DNA of 64,000 nucleotides, taken from the NCBI GenBank assembly GCA_963815655.1, contig CAWFHK010000001.1, positions 1,550,001 to 1,614,000 of the forward strand, written 5' to 3'. Source of the DNA: JAWOLE01 sp963815655 (GTDB lineage Bacteria > Acidobacteriota > Thermoanaerobaculia > UBA5066 > Gp7-AA6). The notes beneath the pieces were generated by a model. It did no database searches, had not been told where the DNA came from, and saw nothing but the letters and a program-made list of their open reading frames with translations. Of this stretch, positions 50,358 through 59,500 are shown piece by piece (within the stretch, counting starts at the first letter, position 1; every line of letters starts with the position of its first letter). The translations under genes were made by a program, and so were the position numbers.

Positions 50358-50626
50358 CTAGCAGGCTGCTGAAAAAGGGTGTGGGCGGCGTTGCGAGCGC
50401 CGCGGGGCCGGATGCAAGGAGGCGCGACGAAGGCGATGCCGGGGCGTATCGGGGAGGAGCGGCGACGCCGCAGACGGCACCGCGCCGCCGCAACCGCTTG
50501 CGGTGGATGGCCTTTTGCTGGCGATGCCATTCAAGTGAGAGCTTCCTCCCCGATGAGACTCTTGGGCTTCGCGAGTTGCAAAAGGCCAGACACGACGCCC
50601 GCATCCATTTTTCAGCAGCCTGTTAG
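50358..50626. mobile_element. 269-bp MITE, copy 2
   Basis: The left end CTAGCAGGCTGCTGAAAAA is identical to copy 1; the right end has one change (CTGTTAG for CTGCTAG). The interior differs from copy 1 at only a few positions, including a missing G. The right end supplies the TAA stop of the adjoining gene. Confidence 0.9.
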
Positions 50627-53091
50627 GGCGCTCGGAGCGAGCCGGGCTTCGTCGGGTCGCCGCCGACCCAGTCCAGGCACCTCCAGGGCTGCGTCGTCGA
50701 GACCACCAGGGATGCGCCGCCACCGGCCGGGTTGATCGCGTAGGTCGTCGTCAGGTTCGTCTTGTAGGTGTTCCCGCCGCCGGCGCACAGGGCCGGATAC
50801 GCCGCAAGCACGGCACGGTCCACCTTCAGGTGGGCCGTCCACGTGCCCTTCTGCGGATCCTGGTTCTTCACCGCGAAGCGGTAGGCCGGGTACGCGCCGG
50901 AGGGCGAGGAGAAGAAGAAGCCCTCGGCCGGGTCCGTGCCGCCCGCTCCGAGCGTCAGAGGAACGCCCCGCACGAGCTCTCCCGCGCCTCCCGTCTCGAA
51001 GAGGAGGCTGCGAACCGTCAACGTGGCCGTGGAGAGATTCATGGTCCCGACGAAGGTGAAGTTCTGCGCCATGTCGATCGCGCTGCCGCCCTCCGCGACT
51101 CCGACCTGGCTGGCCGTGCCGCTGAAGGACGTGACGGTCCCTCTCAGCGTGCTGGTCGGCGTGAACGTGGGCGTCCGGGTCGGCGTCCGTGTCGGGGTGT
51201 TCGTCGGCGTCTTCGTGGGCGTCACCGACGGCGTGTTCGTCCGAGTGTTCGTCGGCGTGTTGCTCGGGGTGAATGTCCGCGTGCTCGTCGGCGTCCTCGT
51301 GGGCGTGTTCGTCGGAACGGACGGCGTATTGGTCGGCGTGTCCGTCGGCGTGCTCGTCGGCGTGTTTGTCGGCGTGTCCGTCGGAGTGTCCGTCGGCGTG
51401 TTTGTCGGCGTGTCCGTCGGAGTGTCCGTCGGCGTGCTCGTCGGCGTGTCGGTCGGGGTATTCGTCGGCGTGTCCGTCGGCGTGCTCGTGGGTGTGTTCG
51501 TGGGTGTGTTCGTCGGAGTGCTCGTCGGCGTGTTCGTCGGCGTGTCGGTCGGTGTGTTCGTCGGCGTGTCGGTCGGTGTGTTCGTCGGCGTGTCGGTCGG
51601 CGTGCTCGTCGGCGTGTTCGTCGGCGTGCTCGTGGGTGTGCTCGTCGGCGTGCTCGTCGGCGTGTCGGTCGGAGTGCTCGTCGGCGTGTTCGTCGGCGTG
51701 TTCGTCGCTGTATCGGTCGGCGTGGGGGTGGGCACGGCGGCCGATCGGTACGTGGCGATCTGAGCCTTCCAACCGCCGCTGCCGGTGATCGTGCCGTTGG
51801 CCTCGTATTGCCGCGGCCCGTTGCTCACGATCCGGTACATCGGCTTCTGCGTGCCGGCCGCCGTCAGGGACGTGTAGGGCGGGTTGTACGGAGTCTCCGC
51901 CGGGCTTCCGCCGGAAGTGGCCGGCGTGAAGGTCTGAGCCGGCGACGCGTTGGGGACGTAAACAAATCCAAACACCAGTTCGTTGGCCTGGGCGGTCGTC
52001 GCGGTCAGACCCGAGGAGACCGATCCGCTGCCCGACCCCGAGTTCTGGTTGGTGCCGTCGAGCGTCCCCGTCGCCGCGAGGCCGGAGAACTCGTAGGCGC
52101 TGGCCGTCGAGGTGCCGGAGAACCCGGGATAGGTGCAGGTGATGACGGTGCCGCCGGGCAGGGCCAGAGAGCCATGCTTCGACACGATGGCGATGCGCGT
52201 GGCTCCCGTTGGCGAAGAGATATCGCTGTTGTAGGTCGCGCCATTGACCGTGTCGGAGCAATCGATCGCGCCGCCGAAGGATCCGGCCTGCAGCGTCACG
52301 ATGATGCTGTCCGTGGCGGCGACGCCGGCGGCCGGCACGGTCAGCGTGATCGAAGAATTTCCGCTCGTGCTCTTGGTGTTGGTGTCGATCATCTTGACGA
52401 AGGCGGCCGCGTCATTGAAGTAGTTGACGGCCGTCGAGCCGGACGTCAAGCCGCTCGCCGTCAGGGCGATGTTCACGTCGAGGTCTTGAGGGGCGGCCGA
52501 AAAATCGGTATTGACGAAGGCGCCGTCCGCGTCGGCGATGGCCGAGATCATGCGATCGGGGCCGAGGCTCGGAGTCCCGTGCAGATTCATCGAGACGGTC
52601 TCCCCAGGCTGCCAGCCGCGGCCGCTGATGGTGACCGTCTCCCCGACTTTGTAGTCGCCCTTGTCCGTCCAGACGATCGGGCCGGCGCTGAAGAGATCGC
52701 CGGCGAGAGTGCCTCCCTGTCCGACGATGTCGAAGTTGTACCAGCGGCCCGCCACGTCGGTCACGACATAAGCGTAGGCGAAGTTGCCGGCGGCGTCGGT
52801 GACGACCTCGTCGCTGCCGGGAGCGTTCTGTCCATCGCCCCTCACAACCGAGAGGTCGGGGCGCGTTACGCGCACGACAAGATTGCACGAGGGCGCGAAC
52901 CCGCTCCCGGTGATCAGCGCCGTCTCGCCCAGAGCGTAGTGCGCCTTGTCCGATTGCACCGACTCGAGAGAGGTCGCTTCGCAGGAGGCGCTCGCCCGCA
53001 GCCTGTAGGCGCCGTAGGAGCCGAGCAGCAGGAACGCCGCCGCCACCAGGAATCGAACCGTCCCAGGAAGCCGCATCGCGCTGGTCTTCAT
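50623..53091 (-). CDS. Exoprotein: Ig-like modules, beta-sandwich passenger, Thr-Pro linker, C-terminal domain; stop codon inside MITE
   Basis: The 822-aa protein has a signal peptide (VRFLVAAAFLLLGSYGAYRL) and two Ig-like modules (YALGETALITGSGFAPSCNL; YKVGETVTISGRGWQPGETV). A roughly 250-aa region (SITLTVPAAGVAATDSIIVT; VITCTYPGFSGTSTASAYEF) is similar in pattern to the middle of the 14625 and 3203-aa proteins. A Thr-Pro linker (51147-51740) and a C-terminal domain (FVGTMNLSTATLTVRSLLFE; KGTWTAHLKVDRAVLAAYPA) follow, ending DPTKPGSLRAP. The TAA belongs to the end of MITE copy 2, so the original C-terminus may have been different. ATG 53091 has AGGGAC upstream and a strong promoter at 53258-53286. 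Confidence 0.85.
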   Translation of the reverse strand: MKTSAMRLPGTVRFLVAAAFLLLGSYGAYRLRASASCEATSLESVQSDKAHYALGETALITGSGFAPSCNLVVRVTRPDLSVVRGDGQNAPGSDEVVTDAAGNFAYAYVVTDVAGRWYNFDIVGQGGTLAGDLFSAGPIVWTDKGDYKVGETVTISGRGWQPGETVSMNLHGTPSLGPDRMISAIADADGAFVNTDFSAAPQDLDVNIALTASGLTSGSTAVNYFNDAAAFVKMIDTNTKSTSGNSSITLTVPAAGVAATDSIIVTLQAGSFGGAIDCSDTVNGATYNSDISSPTGATRIAIVSKHGSLALPGGTVITCTYPGFSGTSTASAYEFSGLAATGTLDGTNQNSGSGSGSVSSGLTATTAQANELVFGFVYVPNASPAQTFTPATSGGSPAETPYNPPYTSLTAAGTQKPMYRIVSNGPRQYEANGTITGSGGWKAQIATYRSAAVPTPTPTDTATNTPTNTPTSTPTDTPTSTPTSTPTSTPTNTPTSTPTDTPTNTPTDTPTNTPTDTPTNTPTSTPTNTPTNTPTSTPTDTPTNTPTDTPTSTPTDTPTDTPTNTPTDTPTDTPTNTPTSTPTDTPTNTPSVPTNTPTRTPTSTRTFTPSNTPTNTRTNTPSVTPTKTPTNTPTRTPTRTPTFTPTSTLRGTVTSFSGTASQVGVAEGGSAIDMAQNFTFVGTMNLSTATLTVRSLLFETGGAGELVRGVPLTLGAGGTDPAEGFFFSSPSGAYPAYRFAVKNQDPQKGTWTAHLKVDRAVLAAYPALCAGGGNTYKTNLTTTYAINPAGGGASLVVSTTQPWRCLDWVGGDPTKPGSLRAP
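51147..51740 (-). repeat. Thr-Pro linker DNA repeat array 9
   Basis: Twelve-base units of GTCGGCGTGTTC/GTCGGCGTGTCC type encode DTPTNTPTSTPT with no frame disruption. Confidence 0.85.
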
Positions 53092-53123
53092 GTCCCTGTC
53101 TCCCTTGTCACAAATGTCGCAAA

Positions 53124-53142
53124 CGAGACGACGACGTCTCGT
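53124..53142. repeat. Leader palindrome CGAGACG-ACGA-CGTCTCG
   Basis: A perfect 7-bp stem lies in the 5' leader of the 53091 gene, followed by a second, overlapping GTCTC/GAGAC pairing. Alternative folding is possible. Confidence 0.55.
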
Positions 53143-53164
53143 GAGACGACAGCCTTTCGCCCTG

Positions 53165-53196
53165 TCCTACTCCTGGCCGAAGCCAAAGCCCACCGG
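53165..53196 (-). promoter_or_regulatory. Conserved leader element before the 53091 gene
   Basis: Minus strand: CCGGTGGGCTTTGGCTTCGG followed by CCAGGAGTAGGA, a near copy of the element at 49681-49712, with a TGGC-TTCG-GCCA hairpin. Confidence 0.6.
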
Positions 53197-53257
53197 CGCT
53201 TGTCGAGAATGGCTTATCTCTGGTTTTCTGTTCGGTTTGTGAATGACCTGGAGCGGC

Positions 53258-53286
53258 GTTATATCACCTGGCCTGTATGTTGTCAA
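53258..53286 (-). promoter_or_regulatory. Sigma-70-type promoter of the 53091 gene
   Basis: Minus strand: TTGACA (53281-53286), a 17-bp spacer, TATAAC (53258-53263). AATTGACA agrees with the shared class, but the GAC-N4-GTC part is degenerate (GAACCTGG). The leader would be about 160 nt and contains the conserved element and the palindrome. Confidence 0.75.
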
Positions 53287-53308
53287 TTCCAGGTTCTGCG
53301 ATGCCCGG

Positions 53309-53340
53309 AGCAGATCCTTCGCTCCGCTCAGGATGACAGG
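53309..53340. repeat. Dispersed repeat GATCCTTCGCTCCGCTCAGGAT
   Basis: AGCAGATCCTTCGCTCCGCT followed by CAGGATGACAGG. Two further copies are between the Omp85 and TamB genes at 56471-56510 and 56532-56565. Confidence 0.8.
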
Positions 53341-53454
53341 AGCGGGGCTGCCTCGGCGTGGGCGGGACGGCCTCGGCGCACCATCCCGTTGGACGGCCGC
53401 GATCCCGCCGGTGCGCCCCACGGGCCCATTTCCCGCGCAAGCGCGGAGCGACGG

Positions 53455-56400
53455 CTAAAACGGATAACCGATGGAGACGAAGAAGCGGCCCTTCTCGCGG
53501 GTCGTGGCGGAGCAGGGGTGGCCGGAGCAATCGAGGATGACCGTGTTGCCGTTGGCGTCCGTCGCGGTGGCGTTGTAGGTGATGGTGCGGGGCGAAGCGG
53601 GCCAGCCGTATTCGACGCGCGCGGGGCCGATCGGGGTCATGTAGCGCAGGCCGAGACCGAATCCCTGCCGGAGCCCGTCGTCCCCTTCCAGCGCGAAGTG
53701 GATCTGGGAGACGTCCCGCCAGACCTGGGACGCGTCGTAGAAGACCGTGGCGCCGAAACCGTCGAAGATCGGGATGCGCAGCTCCGCGTTGACGGCGAGG
53801 AAGCCGTTGCCGCCGACGATGCGCGGCCCGAAGTCGCAGTCCCAGGCCGTCAGCTCCGGGAAGACCATCGCGCCGGTCGCGCACGAGCCCGGGCCGGCGC
53901 CCGTGTGCGGCGTGGCCTGGGCGTTGTAGTCCACGGTGGAGCCGGGGATGCCGAGCAGGTCGGTGTCGAAGGCGCGGTTGGTCGAGCGGCCGCCGGCGAA
54001 GAAGCGCTCGGCGATCGGGACCTGGATGTCGGAGGGGCCGTAGGGCCAGATCGCCCCGGCCCGGGCCGCCACGGCGACGACCGAACCGCCGACGGACCAG
54101 AAACGGGCCGCCTGGCCCGACAGCTTGTGGTAGCGCGCCTTGGCCGAGAGGACCGGAAACGCGTACTTGTACCCGGCGGTCACATAGTAGCCGCCGTGCG
54201 GATCCACGATGTCGTCACGCCGGTCGTAGAACATGTTCGGCCCGATCGTGGACTCCTCGATGGGCCGGTCGAACCGTGGGAAGTTCTCCTTCTCGATGTT
54301 GGAGAGATCCTGCGAGTTGACCGGCGTGATCCGCTGGTACTCGTAGCGCATCGCCATGCGCAGGGACTTGCCGAAGTAGCGCGAGGACTCGACGACCGTG
54401 CCGAGCCGCCGGATGTCGATCTCCTGGATCGGCTCGCGCGTGTAGAAGCTCACGACCGTCAGGGGGACATTCGTGTTGAAGAGGAACGGCTCGCGGAAAG
54501 AGAGCTGGATCCGGCCGCGGCCGGAGAGCGGGGCGTACTGGGTCTCGAAGCCGGCCGACTCCATTCTCCCGAAGAGGTTGTTGTAGGAAACCCCGGCGAT
54601 CGCGAAGGGATCGTTCCTGTTCTCCTGGGCATCGGGCGCGTACTGGTAGCCGAAACCGTAGAGAAGAGAGAGCGGGCGCCCCTCCTGCAGGTCCACGTCC
54701 ACGTTGCGTGTCTGGGTCTTCGGGTCCGCCGGCTGCGGACGGATGTCCACGCGGCGGAAGACCCCGGTCCGGGTCAGGTTGCGCTGGGTCTCCAGGACGC
54801 TCGCCTCCGAGAAGGGCCTCCCCTCCTTCCAGGCGAGCAGGCGCGCCACGCGCTCGCTCCGCGTGCGGGTGTTGCCGCGCACGATCGTCTTGCCGAAGAA
54901 CGAGCGCTCCCCCTCCTCGACCCGGTACGCGACGTCCACCCGGGACCCGTCGGCGGAAACCTGGACGTTGTCCTTGACGCCGGCCTCGCGCCAGCCATGG
55001 TCGTGGTACCAGGTCTGGAGATTGAAGACGTCCTGGCGCACCTGGTTCGGGTTGTAGAACGCGCCGCTCTTGATCAGGAGCTTCTTGTCGGCGCCGGCCT
55101 CGGCGGCGTGCTCGGCTCCCTCGACGCGGACGTCCCCGACGACCGCGCGCGGGCCTTCGACGATCGGGATCGTGACCAGGAGGCTCCCGGGCTTCGAGCC
55201 GTCCGCGATCCGGGGCTTGTCCACCTTCGCGCTGATCCAGCCGCGCGTCTGGTAATAACCGAGGATCGAGGAGACGTCTCCGGAGAGGTCCGCGTCCACG
55301 AGATGGCCGGGGCGCAGGAGCGGGAACCCGCGAACGCGGGTGACCATGAGCGCGAGAAGGTCCTTCGCCTTGACCGACTGGTTTCCGGTGAACGCGATTT
55401 TCTCGACCCGATACTTCGTCCCCTGCTCCACGCTGATGGTGACGACGAGGGCGTCCGGCGTCTTCTGCGTCATCGAATAGTCCACCCTGGCGCGGTAGTA
55501 GCCCTTCGCCTGCAGGTTCTGGCTCTCCTGCTCGACGTACTGGAGGACGAGGTCCTCGTCGAAGACCTGCCCCTCGAGCAGCGCGAGGAGCTGGCCGCGG
55601 ACGGTCCTGGCCTTGATGCCTTTGGTCTCGAAGAGGATCTCGGGACCGACGCTGATGCGATAGACGGGCATGACGCGGCCGTCTTCGGTCGGCTGCGCCG
55701 CGATGAGCTCGACCGTCCCCTGCAGGCGGGATTGCCTGTGGAGGAATTCGGTCAGCCGCGCGGCGTCCGCCTTCGCCTTCGACTCCCGGTAGCGGTCGCC
55801 GGGCTTCAGGCGCATTCTCTTCTCGAGCAGGGCGGCGGTGTACGGCTCGATCTTGCCGTCGAAGAAAGGGGCGGCGGCCCTGGCCGGCTTCCCCGCTTCG
55901 ATCCGATACAGGACTCGAGCGTCGAAGGTTGCCGGGTCGCGGGAGACCTCGGGCGCGACCCGCGCCTGCAGGTAGCCCTCCTCCGCGAGCCGCCTCCTGA
56001 TCGCCACCGCGCCCCGCGCGACCGCCTCGGCCTGGAGGACGGACCCCTCCGCGAAGCCCACGACCCGTCGCAGCTCCGCGCGGGGGACCGGGGCGCTGGA
56101 GAACGCGATCGGCCACACGCGGTAGGAGCGGAAGAGCTCGACGGTCACCGCGACGCCGCGCGGCGCGTCCCGCGCGTCGATCCGGACGTCGGAGAACTGG
56201 CGCGTCGCGAAGAGGTTCCGGATCGTGGCGGCGGTCGCGTTCTCCGTCAGCGGCCGGCCCGCCTGCACCTCGATGAGGCGGGTGACTTCGTCCCTGTCCA
56301 CGGGGCCGTCGGAGGTGTAGGAGACCGAGACGATGGTCTTGCCGTAGAAAACTCCCTCGCCCTCCGGGAGAGGGGCAGGGTGAGAGATCGTCTGCGCGCC

Positions 56401-56478
56401 GGCAAGCGAAATCCATGGCCCGAAAACCAGAAGAGCGGAGAACAGGAAACCCGCGCGCGAACCTATGAGTCCTGTCAT
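53455..56478 (-). CDS. Omp85-family outer-membrane assembly protein (TamA/BamA-like)
   Basis: The 1007-aa protein has a signal peptide (FLFSALLVFGPWISLAGA). A POTRA region follows to about residue 560 (VFYGKTIVSVSYTSDGPVDR; KYRVEKIAFTGNQSVKAKDL; VVGDVRVEGAEHAAEAGADK; SFFGKTIVRGNTRTRSERVA), probably five domains. The C-terminal 16-strand barrel has the Omp85 signatures RRDDIVDPHGGYYVTAGYKY, RFFAGGRSTNRAF (the VRGY/F-like loop) and terminal FFVSIGYPF with a C-terminal Phe. It inserts or assembles outer-membrane proteins. Gene order directly downstream of TamB suggests a TamA role. The only in-frame ATG (56478) lies inside a dispersed repeat. Confidence 0.9.
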   Translation of the reverse strand: MTGLIGSRAGFLFSALLVFGPWISLAGAQTISHPAPLPEGEGVFYGKTIVSVSYTSDGPVDRDEVTRLIEVQAGRPLTENATAATIRNLFATRQFSDVRIDARDAPRGVAVTVELFRSYRVWPIAFSSAPVPRAELRRVVGFAEGSVLQAEAVARGAVAIRRRLAEEGYLQARVAPEVSRDPATFDARVLYRIEAGKPARAAAPFFDGKIEPYTAALLEKRMRLKPGDRYRESKAKADAARLTEFLHRQSRLQGTVELIAAQPTEDGRVMPVYRISVGPEILFETKGIKARTVRGQLLALLEGQVFDEDLVLQYVEQESQNLQAKGYYRARVDYSMTQKTPDALVVTISVEQGTKYRVEKIAFTGNQSVKAKDLLALMVTRVRGFPLLRPGHLVDADLSGDVSSILGYYQTRGWISAKVDKPRIADGSKPGSLLVTIPIVEGPRAVVGDVRVEGAEHAAEAGADKKLLIKSGAFYNPNQVRQDVFNLQTWYHDHGWREAGVKDNVQVSADGSRVDVAYRVEEGERSFFGKTIVRGNTRTRSERVARLLAWKEGRPFSEASVLETQRNLTRTGVFRRVDIRPQPADPKTQTRNVDVDLQEGRPLSLLYGFGYQYAPDAQENRNDPFAIAGVSYNNLFGRMESAGFETQYAPLSGRGRIQLSFREPFLFNTNVPLTVVSFYTREPIQEIDIRRLGTVVESSRYFGKSLRMAMRYEYQRITPVNSQDLSNIEKENFPRFDRPIEESTIGPNMFYDRRDDIVDPHGGYYVTAGYKYAFPVLSAKARYHKLSGQAARFWSVGGSVVAVAARAGAIWPYGPSDIQVPIAERFFAGGRSTNRAFDTDLLGIPGSTVDYNAQATPHTGAGPGSCATGAMVFPELTAWDCDFGPRIVGGNGFLAVNAELRIPIFDGFGATVFYDASQVWRDVSQIHFALEGDDGLRQGFGLGLRYMTPIGPARVEYGWPASPRTITYNATATDANGNTVILDCSGHPCSATTREKGRFFVSIGYPF

Positions 56479-56565
56479 TCTGAGGCCCGCAGGGCCGAAG
56501 AATCTGCTCCGGTCGGAGGACGGGGTCACGGGAGCAGATCCTTCGCCTGCGCTCAGGATGACAGG
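56471..56565. repeat. Inverted pair of dispersed repeats between TamB and Omp85 genes
   Basis: CCTGTCATTCTGAGG...GAAGAATCTGCTCC (56471-56510) faces GGAGCAGATCCTTCG...CTCAGGATGACAGG (56532-56565). The two can pair into a hairpin of about 35 bp with mismatches. Confidence 0.8.
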
Positions 56566-56570
56566 CCTGC

Positions 56571-59500
56571 TCAAAACCGTTGCCGCCGGCGGACGTCGAT
56601 CAGGTAGATCCCGTTCTCGTCGCGGCGTCCCTGCAGGACGATCGTGTCGCTGATCCACCACTCGACCTGGAAGATCGGCTCCTTGCTCGAGTCGAAGGAC
56701 TGCGAGTACGTCACGAGCAGGTTGGGAGTGATCTGTTTGCCGACGGTCGACCGCACGTCCACGGGCCCGCTGCCCGTGAAGACGGGATCGATCTCGAACC
56801 GGTCGAGCTTGAAGAGCCGCTGCGTCGGCCGCGTGACGAGGCCCGTCGCGGCGCCGGCGACGATCCCCCCGGCCGCGGAGACGATGGAGCCGCCCGTGTC
56901 GCCCGTCGCGCGGGCGCCGGGGGCGGTCCCGGTCAGGAGCAGGCCGACGATCATCTCGTCGGGCAGGGGCGGGTCCGAAGACAGGCTCGTCTGGATGCGG
57001 GGCCATGTGCCGACGAGGCTCACGCCGACGTCGTATCCCTTGACCTCGGCGCGGACCCGGATGTCGATGATCGGCTCGAACCCCTCGGTGTCGGCGAAGG
57101 CGATCGTTCCGGACTCGATCTCGTAGCGGACGTCGCGAAACGTGATCCGCCCGCCTTCGTCCAGGAAAATCTGCCCGACGAGGGTCGGCGCGGCAAGAGT
57201 GCCGCGCGCCAGCAGGTCCACCGTCGCCGTCAGGCGGGCCACGTTATTGCGCACTTCGAGCGCGGCGGCCGAGACGATGCGGACCTCGAGGGCGGTCTTC
57301 TCCTTCCACGGCTCGCTTGCGAGGACGGCGCCGGCGGGGCGGCCGCGCGCGAGCAGGTCCGAGAGCGTGAGCTCGATGTCCTTCGAGTAGGTCCCGCGCT
57401 GGAGGACGATCTCGCCGCGCACGACGTTGCCGCCGGCGAGGCCGGTGGCGACGAGGTCCGCGTCCACCACCAGTCTCAGGTCCTGCGGGTAGCGCACCGC
57501 GACGTGGCGGGCCTGGAGGGAGAGGCGGAAGTCACCGGGGGCCAGGCCTTTCATCCCGAAATCGCCGGCGAGGAAGACGTCTCCCCCGCCGGTGTGCCCG
57601 CGCAGCTCGACGTCGCCCCGGCCGCCGCGGAACGTGACGCCCCCGTCGATGTCGTCCAGGACCTGTCCGAGGGCGGCCATCCGGTACTTCCCGTTCTCCA
57701 GGCGCGCGGAGCCGGACAGGACCGGCGCGTCCACGGTTCCGGCCGCGCGGACGTCCAGAGCGAGCCGGCCCGTCACGGCGAGGTCGGGCGACAGCAGCGA
57801 GAGGACCGACGCGTCGAGCGCTCCGGAGACGGTCAGGGCCAGGGCGGCGGGCTCGCCGCCGATGCCGATGGACCCGCCGATCTTGACCGCCGTGCCGTCG
57901 CCGGCGACTTCGAACTCCTGCGCCGTCAGCTTCCCGCCGGAGAACGACAGGCGGACATCCCCCTTCGTCGCGAGAACGCCGGGCCGGCCCCGGAAATCGA
58001 GCCGCGCGCGGGTCACGGTGAAGGAACCGGACGGGAGTTCGCCGCTCCCGGCGGGCAGCGTCACGCCACCGGCGACCGCGAGCGATCCGCCGCCGCCCGA
58101 GGGAAGGTCGAGAGGCGTGAAAAGCAGCAGCGCGGACAGATCGCCGGCGTCCAGCCCGACGTCCAGCCTGGCGGGCTTTCCGAACAGGTCCCCCTTCGCC
58201 TTGAGGGTCCAGCGCTCCGGCACCGCGACCGACCCTTCGAGGACCCCCCGCGTCACGGTGGCCTCCAGGCGCGGCTCCAGGCTCTCGGGAATGGCATGCC
58301 CGTAGAAGGTCGCCTGCGACAGCGAGCCGGAGACCTTCAGGTCCGGATGGTCGAGCGGCCCCTCGCCGGAGAACTGGAAGGAGAGCTTCCCCGCGACGCC
58401 GGGAGCCAGCGGTTCGAGGAGGTCCACCGCCTCCAGCGGAACGGCGTCTCCCGCCAGGCGCGCGTCGAAGGTGCGCTCCTTGAACCGGATCGCGCCGCCG
58501 CCGCCGATCATCCCGCCGCCCAGCGCCGCGCGCACGTCCTCGAGCGCGAAGCGGCCCGGCTCGAATCGCGCCGTCCCGGTGACGAGGGCGATCTTCTGCC
58601 CCCAGACCACCGCGTTGGAGAGCTCGATCGCGCCCCCTCCTGTCACCGCGTCGGGAGGATCCCCCGCCACGCGGAGGTTCCCGGTCACCCTCCCCTCGAC
58701 GGGAAAGTCGAGGTCCAGGTACTGAAGGACCCGCGAGACCGGGTACCCGTGCGCGGAGACCGCGAGATCGAACCGGGGCTGCCCGCGCGCGGCGCGGTAG
58801 CGGGCCGTCCCCTCGAGCGAGAGGCTCGCGTCGCCGTCGTAGGCGTGCAGGGGGTGGAAGAAGAAGGCCCCGTCGCGCATGTCCACGGTGCCGCGAATGC
58901 TGCCGAACAGGACTCCGGAATAGCGGGTGTCCTCGGCGGCGATCTGTGCGGTCGCGTCCGGATTGCTCCAGGTGCCCGACAGGTGTCCCCGCACGTCACC
59001 GCTGCCGCCGAGTCCCAGGCGCTGCGGCTTCTCGCCCGCGGCGGCCGTGAAGTTCTGGAAGAGCCTGTCCACCTCGGAGAGGTCCCGCGAGCGCAGGTGA
59101 AAGTCGAAGTCCGGCTGCCAGACGCCGATCTTCAGTCCCCCGGTGAGTTCCATCGCCGACTGCGGGAAACGGAGCGTGACCGCTTCCAATCCGATCCGCC
59201 CGTTGACGATCGAGAGCGCCCCTCCGCCCGACGTCGGCAGGCCGAAGCGGCCGGACACGATCGAAGAGGGGGGGCCGGCGGCGATCGCGATCGTGCCGCC
59301 GCCGTCTGACCGCGAGATCCCCGCCTCGCCCCATCGCAACGCCACGGAGAGAGCGGCGGCGCCGGATAGCCCCGTGCCGGCCAGGCCGATGTCGGCGAAG
59401 AAGCGCTCGAGCGAGAGGCCCGAGCTCTCGATCGCGAGCGTCATCGGCCGCGGCTTGCCCGCGGGGTTTCCGATGCGCAGGACGCCCGAGGCCTTTCCGC

